A stretch of DNA of 64,000 bases from Sphingomonas nostoxanthinifaciens (GTDB lineage Bacteria; Pseudomonadota; Alphaproteobacteria; Sphingomonadales; Sphingomonadaceae): positions 124,001 through 188,000 of the forward strand of contig NZ_CP082839.1 of assembly GCF_019930585.1 (NCBI RefSeq), written 5' to 3'. The notes under the pieces are model-generated. The model saw nothing but the letters and a program-made list of their open reading frames with translations, was not told the DNA's origin and did not search any database. A program made the position numbers and the translations under genes. Positions 18,220 through 25,917 of the stretch are shown in pieces (within the stretch, counting starts at the first letter, position 1; every line of letters starts with the position of its first letter).

Positions 18220-18960
18220 CTACAAACTCATCCCGCCATCGACCACCACGTTGGTGCCGGTGATGAAGCGCGATTCGTCGGCGGCGAGCATCAGCGCTAC
18301 CCCGGCAATCTCTTCCGGCGTGCCGATCCGCCCCATCGGCTGGCGCGCGACGAAGGCGGCGCGCGCTGCCGCCGCGTCGCCGGTCGCGCCCAGCCGTTCG
18401 GCGAGCGACGGGCTGTCGACCGTGCCGGGGCTGATCGCGTTGCAGCGTATGCCGTCGGTGATGAAGTCGCGCGCCACCGCCATGGTGAGGCCGATCACCG
18501 CCGCCTTCGACGTGGCGTAGGCGAAGCGGTTCGGCGCGGCCATCACCGACGACACCACCGAGGCGATGTTGACGATCGAGCCGTCGCGCCGTTCGCGCAT
18601 CGCCGGCAGGAAGGCGCGGATGGTGGTCGCCATCGACTGGACGTTGATACGGAAGCTGCGCTCCAGATCGGCCGGGTCGCCGTCGAGGATCGTGCCGCTC
18701 GCCACCCAGCCGGCGCAATTGACCAGCACGCCGACGTCGCCATGCGCGGCCGCGACCCGCGCCACGCCGTCCACGTCGGTCACGTCCATCGCCGCATAGT
18801 CGATCGCCGTGCCGGCGAACGCCGCCTCCAGCCGGTCGAGCGCCATGTCGGTCGCGATCACGCGCGCGCCTTCGCGCACGAACGCCTCCACCACCGCGCG
18901 GCCGATGCCCTGCGCCGCGCCGGTGACGAGGCAGGTCTTGCCGCTCAGCCGATCACCCAT
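18220..18960 (-). CDS. SDR dehydrogenase, likely 2-keto-3-deoxy-fuconate/rhamnonate 4-dehydrogenase
   Basis: A 246-residue short-chain dehydrogenase. The NAD-binding VTGAAQGIGRA is near residue 13, NCAGWVASG in the centre, and the catalytic Tyr-Lys in FAYATSKAAVIGLT. The following IRCNAISPGTVDSPSL is characteristic of the subgroup with 2-keto-3-deoxy-L-fuconate 4-dehydrogenase and mammalian BDH2. These enzymes oxidise a C4 hydroxyl to give the 2,4-diketo acid that the FAH-fold hydrolase splits. It is probably co-transcribed behind the SDR at 18971 (10 bases apart). Substrate stereochemistry is not readable. Confidence 0.82.
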   Translation of the reverse strand: MGDRLSGKTCLVTGAAQGIGRAVVEAFVREGARVIATDMALDRLEAAFAGTAIDYAAMDVTDVDGVARVAAAHGDVGVLVNCAGWVASGTILDGDPADLERSFRINVQSMATTIRAFLPAMRERRDGSIVNIASVVSSVMAAPNRFAYATSKAAVIGLTMAVARDFITDGIRCNAISPGTVDSPSLAERLGATGDAAAARAAFVARQPMGRIGTPEEIAGVALMLAADESRFITGTNVVVDGGMSL

Positions 18961-18970
18961 GTCCGTCTCC

Positions 18971-19807
18971 TTACGCCGCGTAGAGGCCGATGCCGCCGTC
19001 GACGCGCAGCACCTGGCCGGAAATGAAGCCGCTGTCGGGCGCGGCGAGGAACGCCACTGCGCTCGCGATCTCGGCCGGGCGGGCATAGCGATCGAGCGAG
19101 GCGCCTTCGCCCATCATGCGCGGATCGGTCGCGCGCGTGGCGAGGAAGCGTGCGGTCATCGTCGGGCCGGGGCTCACCACGTTGACGCGCACGCCGCTGG
19201 GTCGCAGCTCGAGCGCGAGGCAGCGCGTATAATGGACGATCGCCGCCTTGGCGCAGCCATAGACCACCTCCGGCGACACGCCCTGATGCGCGTTGAGCGA
19301 GCCGAAATTGACGATCGCGCCCGCCTGCCGCGCGGCCATGCCGGGGGCGATCGCGCGGCACATCAGCATCGTGCCGATGAAGTTGCGCTGGAACACCGCC
19401 ATCGCGTCGGCGAGGCTGACGTCGAGCGCGCCATTGGGATCGGGCTTGGTGCCGGCCGCGCCGATATCGCCGCCGGCGCAGTTGACGAGGATCGAGATCG
19501 GGCCGAGCCCAGCCTCGACCGCGGCCGTCATCGCCGCCACCGCGCTTTCGTCCGATATGTCGCCGGTGACGCCGATCACGCGCGTGCCCGCACCCGACAG
19601 GGTCGCGGCCACCGCCGACAAATTGGCGCCCTCGCCATATTGCGCCGGTGCCTCTTCGTTGATGTCGTGGATCGCGACGTCGGCGCCGCGCGCGATCAAT
19701 GCCTCGGCGATCGTGCGGCCGAGCCCGCGGCCCGAGCCCGTGACCAAAGCCACCTGCCCCCCGAGTGAGGCGGCCGGCATGGCCGCCTGCGACAAATCCT
19801 GCTCCAT
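18971..19807 (-). CDS. SDR family oxidoreductase
   Basis: A 278-residue classical SDR with LVTGSGRGLGRT near residue 20, NCAGGDIG, and the catalytic YGCAK with a preceding Ser in NFGSLNAHQG. The longer N-terminus and VNVVSPGPTMTARFL place it among 3-oxoacyl-reductase-like and sugar-1-dehydrogenase SDRs. It could be the first, sugar-oxidising step of the pathway completed by the SDR at 18220, which is inference from the neighbourhood. ATG at 19807 has CAGGAGAGG upstream. A TTG further up lies inside a GTATTCAG motif and is unlikely to be the start. It is divergent from the MFS gene. Confidence 0.85.
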   Translation of the reverse strand: MEQDLSQAAMPAASLGGQVALVTGSGRGLGRTIAEALIARGADVAIHDINEEAPAQYGEGANLSAVAATLSGAGTRVIGVTGDISDESAVAAMTAAVEAGLGPISILVNCAGGDIGAAGTKPDPNGALDVSLADAMAVFQRNFIGTMLMCRAIAPGMAARQAGAIVNFGSLNAHQGVSPEVVYGCAKAAIVHYTRCLALELRPSGVRVNVVSPGPTMTARFLATRATDPRMMGEGASLDRYARPAEIASAVAFLAAPDSGFISGQVLRVDGGIGLYAA

Positions 19808-19818
19808 CCGCGCCTCTC

Positions 19819-19830
19819 CTGAATACAATT
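19819..19830 (-). promoter_or_regulatory. Weak GTATTCAG match before the SDR gene
   Basis: On the minus strand this reads AATTGTATTCAG, a one-base variant of the island motif, immediately upstream of and touching the ribosome site of the SDR at 18971. Position would suit a roadblock or translation-level effect. No good -35/-10 was matched to it. Confidence 0.35.
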
Positions 19831-19907
19831 GGCGGCACGCGCCGGGTGGCGCGCTTGCTCTGTTGGCGGTTCCGCTCTACCCACAGGAATGCGACGCCTT
19901 GGCCGCG

Positions 19908-19937
19908 TTGACAAGCATGCTTTTGCATTTAGTATAC
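19908..19937 (+). promoter_or_regulatory. Predicted promoter and operator of the MFS-PQQ operon
   Basis: Consensus -35 TTGACA (19908-19913), a 17-base AT-rich spacer, then AGTATA, with GTATACAG (19932-19939) overlapping the -10. Spacing and operator placement are the same as at the GntR promoter (16255), the strongest argument that both answer to the same repressor. Confidence 0.65.
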
Positions 19938-19983
19938 AGGACGACGCGAAACATCGCGCAAAACGCCGGGGAGGATGCAGTCG

Positions 19984-20025
19984 ATGACGAGCGGCACCGC
20001 ACGAGCAGGACATTGCCGCGCATGA
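19984..20025 (+). other. Possible 13-codon leader ORF overlapping the MFS start
   Basis: ATG at 19984, nine bases after GGGGAGG, opens MTSGTARAGHCRA and ends in TGA at 20023-20025, overlapping the MFS ATG as ATGA. The MFS gene has no clear ribosome site of its own, so translation may be coupled through this leader. It could equally be chance. Confidence 0.3.
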
Positions 20026-21275
20026 CGCCGACGCGCGTCCGCTATCGCGTCGTCGGCTTCGCGCTGACGCTCGCCATCCTCTCCTACATTCAGCGCGTCG
20101 CGATCAGCCAGGCCGCTGGGCCGATCGCGCACGATCTCAAGCTCGACAAGCAGCAGCTCGGCAGCGTGCTCGGCGCGTTCGGCCTCGCTTATGCCGCGTT
20201 CGAGATCCCGATGGGGCTCTACGGCGACAAGAAGGGCGTCCGCCGCGTGCTGGGGCAGATCGTCATCGCCTGGTCCTTCTTCACCGCGCTCACCGGTGCC
20301 GCGTGGAACATGACGTCGCTGTGGGTGATCCGCTTCCTGTTCGGCGCGGGCGAGGCGGGCTGCTTCCCCAACCTCACGCGCATGCTCAGCCAGTGGCTGC
20401 CGCGCCGCGAGCGCATCCGCGCGCAGGCGCTGATGTGGGCCTCGACCCGCTGGGGCGGCGCGGTGACCCCGCCGCTCGCATTGCTCGGCATCACCCTGTT
20501 CGGCTGGCGGCTGAGCTTCGTCGCGTTCGCGCTGCTCGGCGTGATCTGGGCGGTGTGGTTCCTCGCCCGCTTCCGCGAGAATCCGGCGGACGACCCGGCG
20601 GTGAACGAGGCCGAGCTCGCGCTGCTGCAGGAATCGCACCGGATGGTGACGCAGCATCAGGGCCACTGGCTGCGCGTGCTGCTGCAGCCGCAGGTGCTGC
20701 TGCTGATGTGCCAATATTTCTGCTGGTCCTACATCTGGTATTTCTTCGTCACATGGCTGCCGACCTACCTGAGCGAGGCGCAGGGGCAGAGCGCCGCCGC
20801 CACCGCCGGTTTTGCGGTGCTGCCCTTGCTGTTCGGCGGCTTCGGCTCGATCGTCAGCGGGCTGTTGCCGCTGCATCTGCCGCGCCGCTGGATCGCGGCC
20901 GGCTGTTATGTGGTGGTACTGGCGCTGCTGCTGCTGCTGCCGACCGTCCACGGCGTCGGCCCGGCGATCGCGATCATGGCGGCGATCAGCTTCTTCGGCG
21001 ACGTGACCATGCCGATCTCGTGGAACGCCTGTGTCGAGATCGGGCGGCGCTACACCGCCACCGTCGGCGCGGCGATGAACATGTTCGCCAATTTCTCGGG
21101 CTTCGTGGCGCCGTTCGTCGGCGGCTACATCCTCAAGCATTACGACAATGACTGGGCGCGCGTGCTGCACGTGATGGCGGCGTTCGCCGCGATCGGCGCG
21201 TTCCTGTGGCTGTTCATCGATCCCACCGGCGAGCGCGCCAACCGGCGCGACATCCCCGCCGACCTGCAACCCTGA
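20022..21275 (+). CDS. MFS transporter, anion:cation symporter type
   Basis: A 417-residue, 12-helix inner-membrane transporter of the ACS family, which includes hexuronate, glucarate and rhamnonate importers. Features are SYIQRVAISQAAGPIAHDLKL after TM1, GLYGDKKGVRRVLG in the 2-3 loop, FGAGEAGCFPNLTRMLSQWLPRRERIRAQ, and WLPTYLSEAQGQS in the second half. It probably imports the sugar acid produced in the periplasm. It is the first gene of an operon continuing through an SDR, ThuA, the SRPBCC lipoprotein, the PQQ dehydrogenase and cytochrome c. The ATG at 20022 is the only in-frame start near the family N-terminus. Confidence 0.9.
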   Translation: MTPTRVRYRVVGFALTLAILSYIQRVAISQAAGPIAHDLKLDKQQLGSVLGAFGLAYAAFEIPMGLYGDKKGVRRVLGQIVIAWSFFTALTGAAWNMTSLWVIRFLFGAGEAGCFPNLTRMLSQWLPRRERIRAQALMWASTRWGGAVTPPLALLGITLFGWRLSFVAFALLGVIWAVWFLARFRENPADDPAVNEAELALLQESHRMVTQHQGHWLRVLLQPQVLLLMCQYFCWSYIWYFFVTWLPTYLSEAQGQSAAATAGFAVLPLLFGGFGSIVSGLLPLHLPRRWIAAGCYVVVLALLLLLPTVHGVGPAIAIMAAISFFGDVTMPISWNACVEIGRRYTATVGAAMNMFANFSGFVAPFVGGYILKHYDNDWARVLHVMAAFAAIGAFLWLFIDPTGERANRRDIPADLQP

Positions 21276-21292
21276 CCAGAAGCGAGACGCAT

Positions 21293-22048
21293 GTGAAGAT
21301 CGACCTTTCCGGCAAGACCGCCGTCCTGATCGGCGCCAGCGGCGGCCTCGGCGAAGCGATGGCGGCGGCCCTGGCCGATGCCGGTGCGTCGCTGGCGCTC
21401 GTCGGCCGCAACGCCGCCAAGCTCGAGGGGCTGCGCGACGCCATCGCCGCGAAGGGCGTGGCGGTCGAGCTGTTCACCGCCGACGTGGTGGTGGAGGCCG
21501 ATGTGGCGCGACTGGCGGACGAGATCGGCGCGCGCTTCGGCCACCCGCAGATCCTCATCAACAGCGCCGGCACCAACATCCGCAAGAATCTGGTCGACTT
21601 CACGCTTGACGAGTTTCGCAGCGTGGTCGATTCCAGCCTGATCTCGACCTTCCTCGCCTGCCGCGCCTTCGTGCCGGGCATGATGGGGACGGGCTATGGC
21701 CGGATCATCAACCTCGCCTCGATCATGGCGCACATCTCGCTGCCCGGCCGGACGGCCTATTCCTCGGCCAAGGCGTCGTTGCTCGGCCTCACCCGCGCGC
21801 TCGCGCTGGAGCTGGCGGGCGAGGGCATCACCGTCAACGCGATCAGCCCCGGCCCGTTCGGCACGCCGATGAACGCTGCGGTGATGAACGATCCCAAGGC
21901 GAACGAGGCGTTCCTCGCGGCGCTGCCGGTCGGCCGCTGGGGCAAGGTCGAGGAGATTGGCGGGCTCGTCACCTACCTCTGCTCCGATCTCGCCGGCTTC
22001 ATGACCGGTGCGGACTATATGATCGACGGGGGCTGGACGGTGAAATAG
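21293..22048 (+). CDS. SDR family oxidoreductase, gluconate 5-dehydrogenase-like
   Basis: A 251-residue SDR. The start is GTG at 21293; the ATG two bases earlier is out of frame and immediately hits a stop. Motifs are IDLSGKTAVLIGASGGLGEA, NSAGTNIRKNLVDF and the catalytic YSSAKASLLGLTRALA, and the C-terminus is MIDGGWTVK. The NSAGTN/R-K pattern is seen in gluconate 5-dehydrogenase and related polyol or sugar-acid SDRs, which reversibly oxidise a secondary hydroxyl. It is 17 bases behind the MFS transporter in the same operon, so it likely acts on the imported acid. Substrate remains inferred. Confidence 0.85.
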   Translation: MKIDLSGKTAVLIGASGGLGEAMAAALADAGASLALVGRNAAKLEGLRDAIAAKGVAVELFTADVVVEADVARLADEIGARFGHPQILINSAGTNIRKNLVDFTLDEFRSVVDSSLISTFLACRAFVPGMMGTGYGRIINLASIMAHISLPGRTAYSSAKASLLGLTRALALELAGEGITVNAISPGPFGTPMNAAVMNDPKANEAFLAALPVGRWGKVEEIGGLVTYLCSDLAGFMTGADYMIDGGWTVK

Positions 22049-22092
22049 CCGCCGCCCCGATCACGCGAAGAACAAGAAACACGAGGAGAGCG

Positions 22093-22986
22093 ATGGTGAA
22101 GCGGACGGCGACAGGCTTGGCAGCGGCATTGCTCGCGATGTGGGCGGCCGGGGCGACAGCGCAGATGGCCGCGCCGCCGGGGATCGATCGCAACGGTGTT
22201 TCGACCGGATCGGAAAAGCCGCGCATCCCCGGCCAGAACCTCGCCGGCATGCACGTCTACATCCGCGCCGGCCTCAAGACGCACCTGCCCGGCCAGCACG
22301 ATTATCCGCAATTCCTCGCCGACTGGAGCAAGCTGCTGACGCGCCACGGCGCGGTGGTCGACGGATCGCTCCACGCGCCGAGCGCCGAGGAGCTGAAGGG
22401 CGTCGACGTCGTCGTGATGTACAAGGGCGACGTCGGCTTCATGACCCCCGCCGAGCACGCCGCTCTGTTCGATTATGTGAAGCGCGGCGGCGGCATCGTC
22501 ATCCTCCACGATGCTTTGTGCGGCCCCGATCCCGCCGAGATGGCGATGCTGGTCGGCGGCGGCAAGAAACATGGCGAAGTGAACTACACGCTCGACGCCA
22601 AGGTGCCCTACACGATCGTCGATCCCGCCTCGCCGATCATGAAGGGGATGACGAACCTGACGCTGGAGCCCGAGGAGAGCTTCTACCGCATGACCTGGGC
22701 CAAGAACCCGGCGATGCACGTGTTGGCGACCACGGTGATCGACGATACCGAGGCGGCACGGAAGGGCGGCGGCGTCGGCCAGGTCGTGCCGCAGATCTGG
22801 ACCTACGAGCACAGCCTGCCCGGCGGCCAGCCGGCGCGTGCCTTCGTCTGGATGCAGGGCCACACCTACGCCAACATGAAGAACCCGCAGATCCAGGCGA
22901 TGCTGCTGCGGGGCATTTCGTGGGCGGCGAAGCACCCGGTCGACGAACTGGTCGATTACAAGCCGACGATCCCCGACAATGGCTAA
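22093..22986 (+). CDS. Exported ThuA-like domain protein
   Basis: A 297-residue protein with a signal peptide of about 24 residues (MVKRTATGLAAALLAMWAAGATAQ), so periplasmic. The rest is a ThuA-type class I glutamine-amidotransferase-like fold: DVVVMYKGDVGFMTPAEHAALFDYVKRGGGIVILHDAL, then EESFYRMTWAKN and FVWMQGHTYANM. ThuA-like proteins occur with trehalose and other disaccharide oxidation systems, where 3-keto-sugars are intermediates. Their exact reaction is not settled. The ribosome site is GAGGAGAG. It overlaps the next gene by 8 bases. Its place between an SDR and a PQQ dehydrogenase suggests it acts on an oxidised sugar. Confidence 0.88.
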   Translation: MVKRTATGLAAALLAMWAAGATAQMAAPPGIDRNGVSTGSEKPRIPGQNLAGMHVYIRAGLKTHLPGQHDYPQFLADWSKLLTRHGAVVDGSLHAPSAEELKGVDVVVMYKGDVGFMTPAEHAALFDYVKRGGGIVILHDALCGPDPAEMAMLVGGGKKHGEVNYTLDAKVPYTIVDPASPIMKGMTNLTLEPEESFYRMTWAKNPAMHVLATTVIDDTEAARKGGGVGQVVPQIWTYEHSLPGGQPARAFVWMQGHTYANMKNPQIQAMLLRGISWAAKHPVDELVDYKPTIPDNG

Positions 22987-23467
22987 GCCGGTCGCCCTGT
23001 TGGCCGCCGCGACGGTCGCGGCCGTCGCCATGACCGCTTGCGCCACCGACTATGTCGCCGTCCGCAACGAGGTGACCGTCGAGCGGCCGATCGACGCGGT
23101 GTGGGCGCGGATCGGCGGCTGGTGCGCGATCGCCGACTGGCTGAAGCTGACGTGCGAGACGGTGTCGGGCAGCGGCGACGTTGGCTCGGTGCGCCGGCTC
23201 AACGGCACCACGCTGGAGGCGATGGTCGGCCGCACCGCGCACAGCTATTCCTACTGGCAGACCGCCGGCAACATGGCCGGCTTCGCCTATCACGGCACGC
23301 TCGCGGCCGAGCCGGCGGGGCCGACGCGCACCACGCTCGTCTACACCTTGTTTTACGATCAGGCGGCGATGCCGTCGGACGCGGTGCGCGCGTCGGAGCA
23401 TCAGCGCCTGCAGACGCGCTTTGCCGGCGCGCTCGCGGCGATGAAGCAGCTCGCCGAGACGCATTAG
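22979..23467 (+). CDS. SRPBCC-fold lipoprotein
   Basis: A 162-residue protein beginning with a lipoprotein signal and lipobox (VAAVAMTAC, Cys about residue 20), so predicted to be membrane-anchored in the periplasm. The mature part is a START/Bet-v-1-like SRPBCC fold: VAVRNEVTVERPIDAVWARIGGWCAIADWL, then a beta-rich centre and a long C-terminal helix EHQRLQTRFAGALAAMKQLA. Such proteins bind hydrophobic or aromatic ligands. A periplasmic lipid-anchored version between ThuA and a PQQ dehydrogenase is unusual. It may present substrate or cofactor, which is speculative. It overlaps the thuA-like gene by 8 bases, supporting co-translation. Confidence 0.82.
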   Translation: MAKPVALLAAATVAAVAMTACATDYVAVRNEVTVERPIDAVWARIGGWCAIADWLKLTCETVSGSGDVGSVRRLNGTTLEAMVGRTAHSYSYWQTAGNMAGFAYHGTLAAEPAGPTRTTLVYTLFYDQAAMPSDAVRASEHQRLQTRFAGALAAMKQLAETH

Positions 23468-23505
23468 GCACGAGCGGGCCGAACCCGCCGAACGAGAGGA
23501 TGAGG

Positions 23506-25407
23506 ATGATGCGTATCGCTCTGCCGGGCCTGCTCGGCCTCGCGCTCGCCATGCCGGCGCTGGCCGAAGCGCCGGGCGACTGGGCGAGCAACAATCGCGA
23601 TTTCGGCGCGCAGCGTTACGTGCCGCTGCGCCAGATCACGCCCGCCAACGTCGCCACGTTGCGCCAGGCGTGGGTCTATCACATGAAGCCCGCCGCCTCC
23701 GCGGACAAGCCCGCGCCGGCGCGATTGTTCATCTCCGAGGCGATCCCGATCGTCGTCGCCAACACCATGTACCTGCCGACGCCCTACGGCCGGATCGTCG
23801 CGCTCGACGCCTCGACCGGTGTGGAGAAATGGTCCGCGATCCTGCCCAACAACGACGTCGCCTCGATCCGCGGCGTATCGTGGTGGGCCGGCGACGGCAC
23901 GCGTCCGCCGGCGATCATCGTCGGCACGCGCGCGGGCCGGATGCTGTCCTATGACGCGCGCACCGGCGCGCTCAACGCGTGGTTCGGCACCGACGGCGTG
24001 GTCGAGCTGAAGACGCCCGAGGTGATGAACGGCCAGCCCAACGCCGCCTACATCCAGCCGTCGCCGCCCTTCGTGTGGCGCAACCTGATCTTTACCGGCG
24101 CCGGGCCGGGCGAGGGGCCGGGCGGGTCGAACGGTGGCAAGGGCCCCGCCGGTGACACGCGCGCATGGGACGCGCGCACCGGCAAGCTCGTCTGGACCTT
24201 CCATTCGGTGCCGCGCCCCGGCGAGCTTGGCCACGAGACGTGGGGCGGCGACAGCTGGCGCGACCGTTCCGGCGTCAACGTGTGGGGCTGGATGACGGTC
24301 GATGATGCGCGCGGCATCCTCTACATGCCCTATGGTGCGCCCAACAACGATCGCGTCGGCATCGATCGGCCCGGCAACAACCTCTTCTCCAGCTCGATCG
24401 TCGCGGTGAACGCCGCGACCGGCAAATATCTCTGGCACTTCCAGGTCGTGCACCACGACGTGTGGGACATGGACACGCAGTCGCCGCCGACCTTGGTCGA
24501 CGTGAAGCGCGACGGCCGCACGATCCCGGCTCTGGTCTCGGTCAACAAGAACAGCCTGATGTTCGTGCTCGACCGCGTCACCGGCAAGCCGGTGTTCGGC
24601 GTCGAGGAACGCCCGGTGCCGCCGAGCACGATCCCCGGTGAGCAGCTCTCGCCGACCCAGCCTTTCCCCGTCCTTCCCGAGCCGCTGGCGCAGACCGAAC
24701 TCAGCCGCGCCAACCTCTACAAGGGCGAGGCCGCGCACGAGGCCTATTGCGCGAAGCTGGTCGACGACAACGCCATGAAGCTGGGGCCGATCTTCACCCC
24801 GCTCGAGCTCGATCGCTACACCGTCTCGCTGCCCGGCACGCAGGGTGGCGTGAATTATTATGGCGGCGCGTTCGATCCCAAAAGGCGGCTGTTCGTCGCC
24901 AATATCAACAACCTCGCCCAGCCGATGCGGATGGTGCGCCAGGCCGACGGCAGTTACGTCAATCAGGGCCCACTCGCCGGCACGCGCCGTTTCTGGGACG
25001 CCGACCGGCGGCTGCCATGCGGGCCGACGCCGTGGGGGCAGATGGTCGCGGTCGACATCGACACCGGCAAGATCGCCTGGCGCACGACGTTGGGCGTGAC
25101 GGATGCCTTCCCGGAAGCGTTGCGCGAGACCGGGCGGCCGGGGCTGGGCGGCACCACGCTGACCACGACCGGCCTCGCCTTCGTCGGCGCGACCGACGAC
25201 GAACGCTTCCGCGCGTTCGAGACCGCCACCGGCAAGGAGGTGTGGACGACCAAGCTCGACGCCGCCGCCGCCTCGACCCCGATCGTCTATGGCGGTGCGG
25301 GCGGCCACGAGTTCGTCGCGGTGGTGGCGACCGGCGGCAGCCAGAATATCACCAGGCTGGACGGCGACGAGGTCATCGCCTGGTCGCTGCCCGACGGCGC
25401 ACGGTGA
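23506..25407 (+). CDS. Periplasmic PQQ-dependent dehydrogenase (glucose-dehydrogenase-like propeller)
   Basis: A 633-residue quinoprotein. A signal peptide of about 20 residues (MMRIALPGLLGLALAMPALAEA) replaces the membrane helices of classical Gcd, so the enzyme is soluble in the periplasm. Propeller W-motif repeats include RIVALDASTGVEKWS, RTGKLVWTFHSVPRPGELGHETW and TGKYLWHFQVVHHDVWDMD near the PQQ site, with MVAVDIDTGKIAWRT and GLAFVGATDDERFRAFETATGKEVW later. It oxidises a sugar or alcohol and reduces PQQ. The electron acceptor is probably the cytochrome c encoded 91 bases downstream. Three ATGs cluster at the start; 23506 best fits the GAGAGGA site. The substrate is unknown. Confidence 0.9.
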   Translation: MMRIALPGLLGLALAMPALAEAPGDWASNNRDFGAQRYVPLRQITPANVATLRQAWVYHMKPAASADKPAPARLFISEAIPIVVANTMYLPTPYGRIVALDASTGVEKWSAILPNNDVASIRGVSWWAGDGTRPPAIIVGTRAGRMLSYDARTGALNAWFGTDGVVELKTPEVMNGQPNAAYIQPSPPFVWRNLIFTGAGPGEGPGGSNGGKGPAGDTRAWDARTGKLVWTFHSVPRPGELGHETWGGDSWRDRSGVNVWGWMTVDDARGILYMPYGAPNNDRVGIDRPGNNLFSSSIVAVNAATGKYLWHFQVVHHDVWDMDTQSPPTLVDVKRDGRTIPALVSVNKNSLMFVLDRVTGKPVFGVEERPVPPSTIPGEQLSPTQPFPVLPEPLAQTELSRANLYKGEAAHEAYCAKLVDDNAMKLGPIFTPLELDRYTVSLPGTQGGVNYYGGAFDPKRRLFVANINNLAQPMRMVRQADGSYVNQGPLAGTRRFWDADRRLPCGPTPWGQMVAVDIDTGKIAWRTTLGVTDAFPEALRETGRPGLGGTTLTTTGLAFVGATDDERFRAFETATGKEVWTTKLDAAAASTPIVYGGAGGHEFVAVVATGGSQNITRLDGDEVIAWSLPDGAR

Positions 25408-25498
25408 CGCGCGCAGGCATCGAACCGTCATCGTTGGCGTTCAGGCTGGCAACCGCCGCGCGATCCCATATCGTGCGGCCGTGAGGAGAATCGGGATC

Positions 25499-25816
25499 AT
25501 GCGCACGCTTTCGCTCGCCATCGTCGCGCTCGCGACGACCTTGTCCGTCGGCGCGGTGCGTGCGCAGGCCCCGGCAGCAGCAGCCCCGGCGACGGCGGGC
25601 ACGTTGCCGGCGGGCCCGGCGCACGATTTGATGGTCCGCGTCTGCTCCGCCTGCCACGCGCCCGAAATCGCGGCGCAGCAGCGGCTGAGCCCGGCCGGCT
25701 GGAAGGATCTGGTCGACACGATGGCGAGCCGCGGCGCCGACGCCAGCGAGGCCGAACTGGCGCAGATCACCGATTATCTGGCGAAGAACTTCCCCGACAA
25801 GCCCGCGGCAAAATAG
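25499..25816 (+). CDS. Small c-type cytochrome
   Basis: A 105-residue exported protein. The signal peptide ends near VGAVRAQ (about residue 23), followed by an Ala/Pro linker and one haem site, CSACH, near residue 50. A Met that could be the second axial ligand lies in DTMASRG, and the chain closes with a helix ELAQITDYLAKNFP. It is the likely one-electron acceptor for the PQQ dehydrogenase encoded just upstream. AGGAGA precedes the ATG. It is the last gene of the MFS-to-cytochrome operon. Confidence 0.88.
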   Translation: MRTLSLAIVALATTLSVGAVRAQAPAAAAPATAGTLPAGPAHDLMVRVCSACHAPEIAAQQRLSPAGWKDLVDTMASRGADASEAELAQITDYLAKNFPDKPAAK

Positions 25817-25917
25817 CCGCGGCTGCGGCCAGGATCGGCGGTCTAACATACTATATATCTCCCGGCGGGACGTCCCGATACGGTCGCGACTCGCTCGATC
25901 GAGCCTTGGGGGGACTT

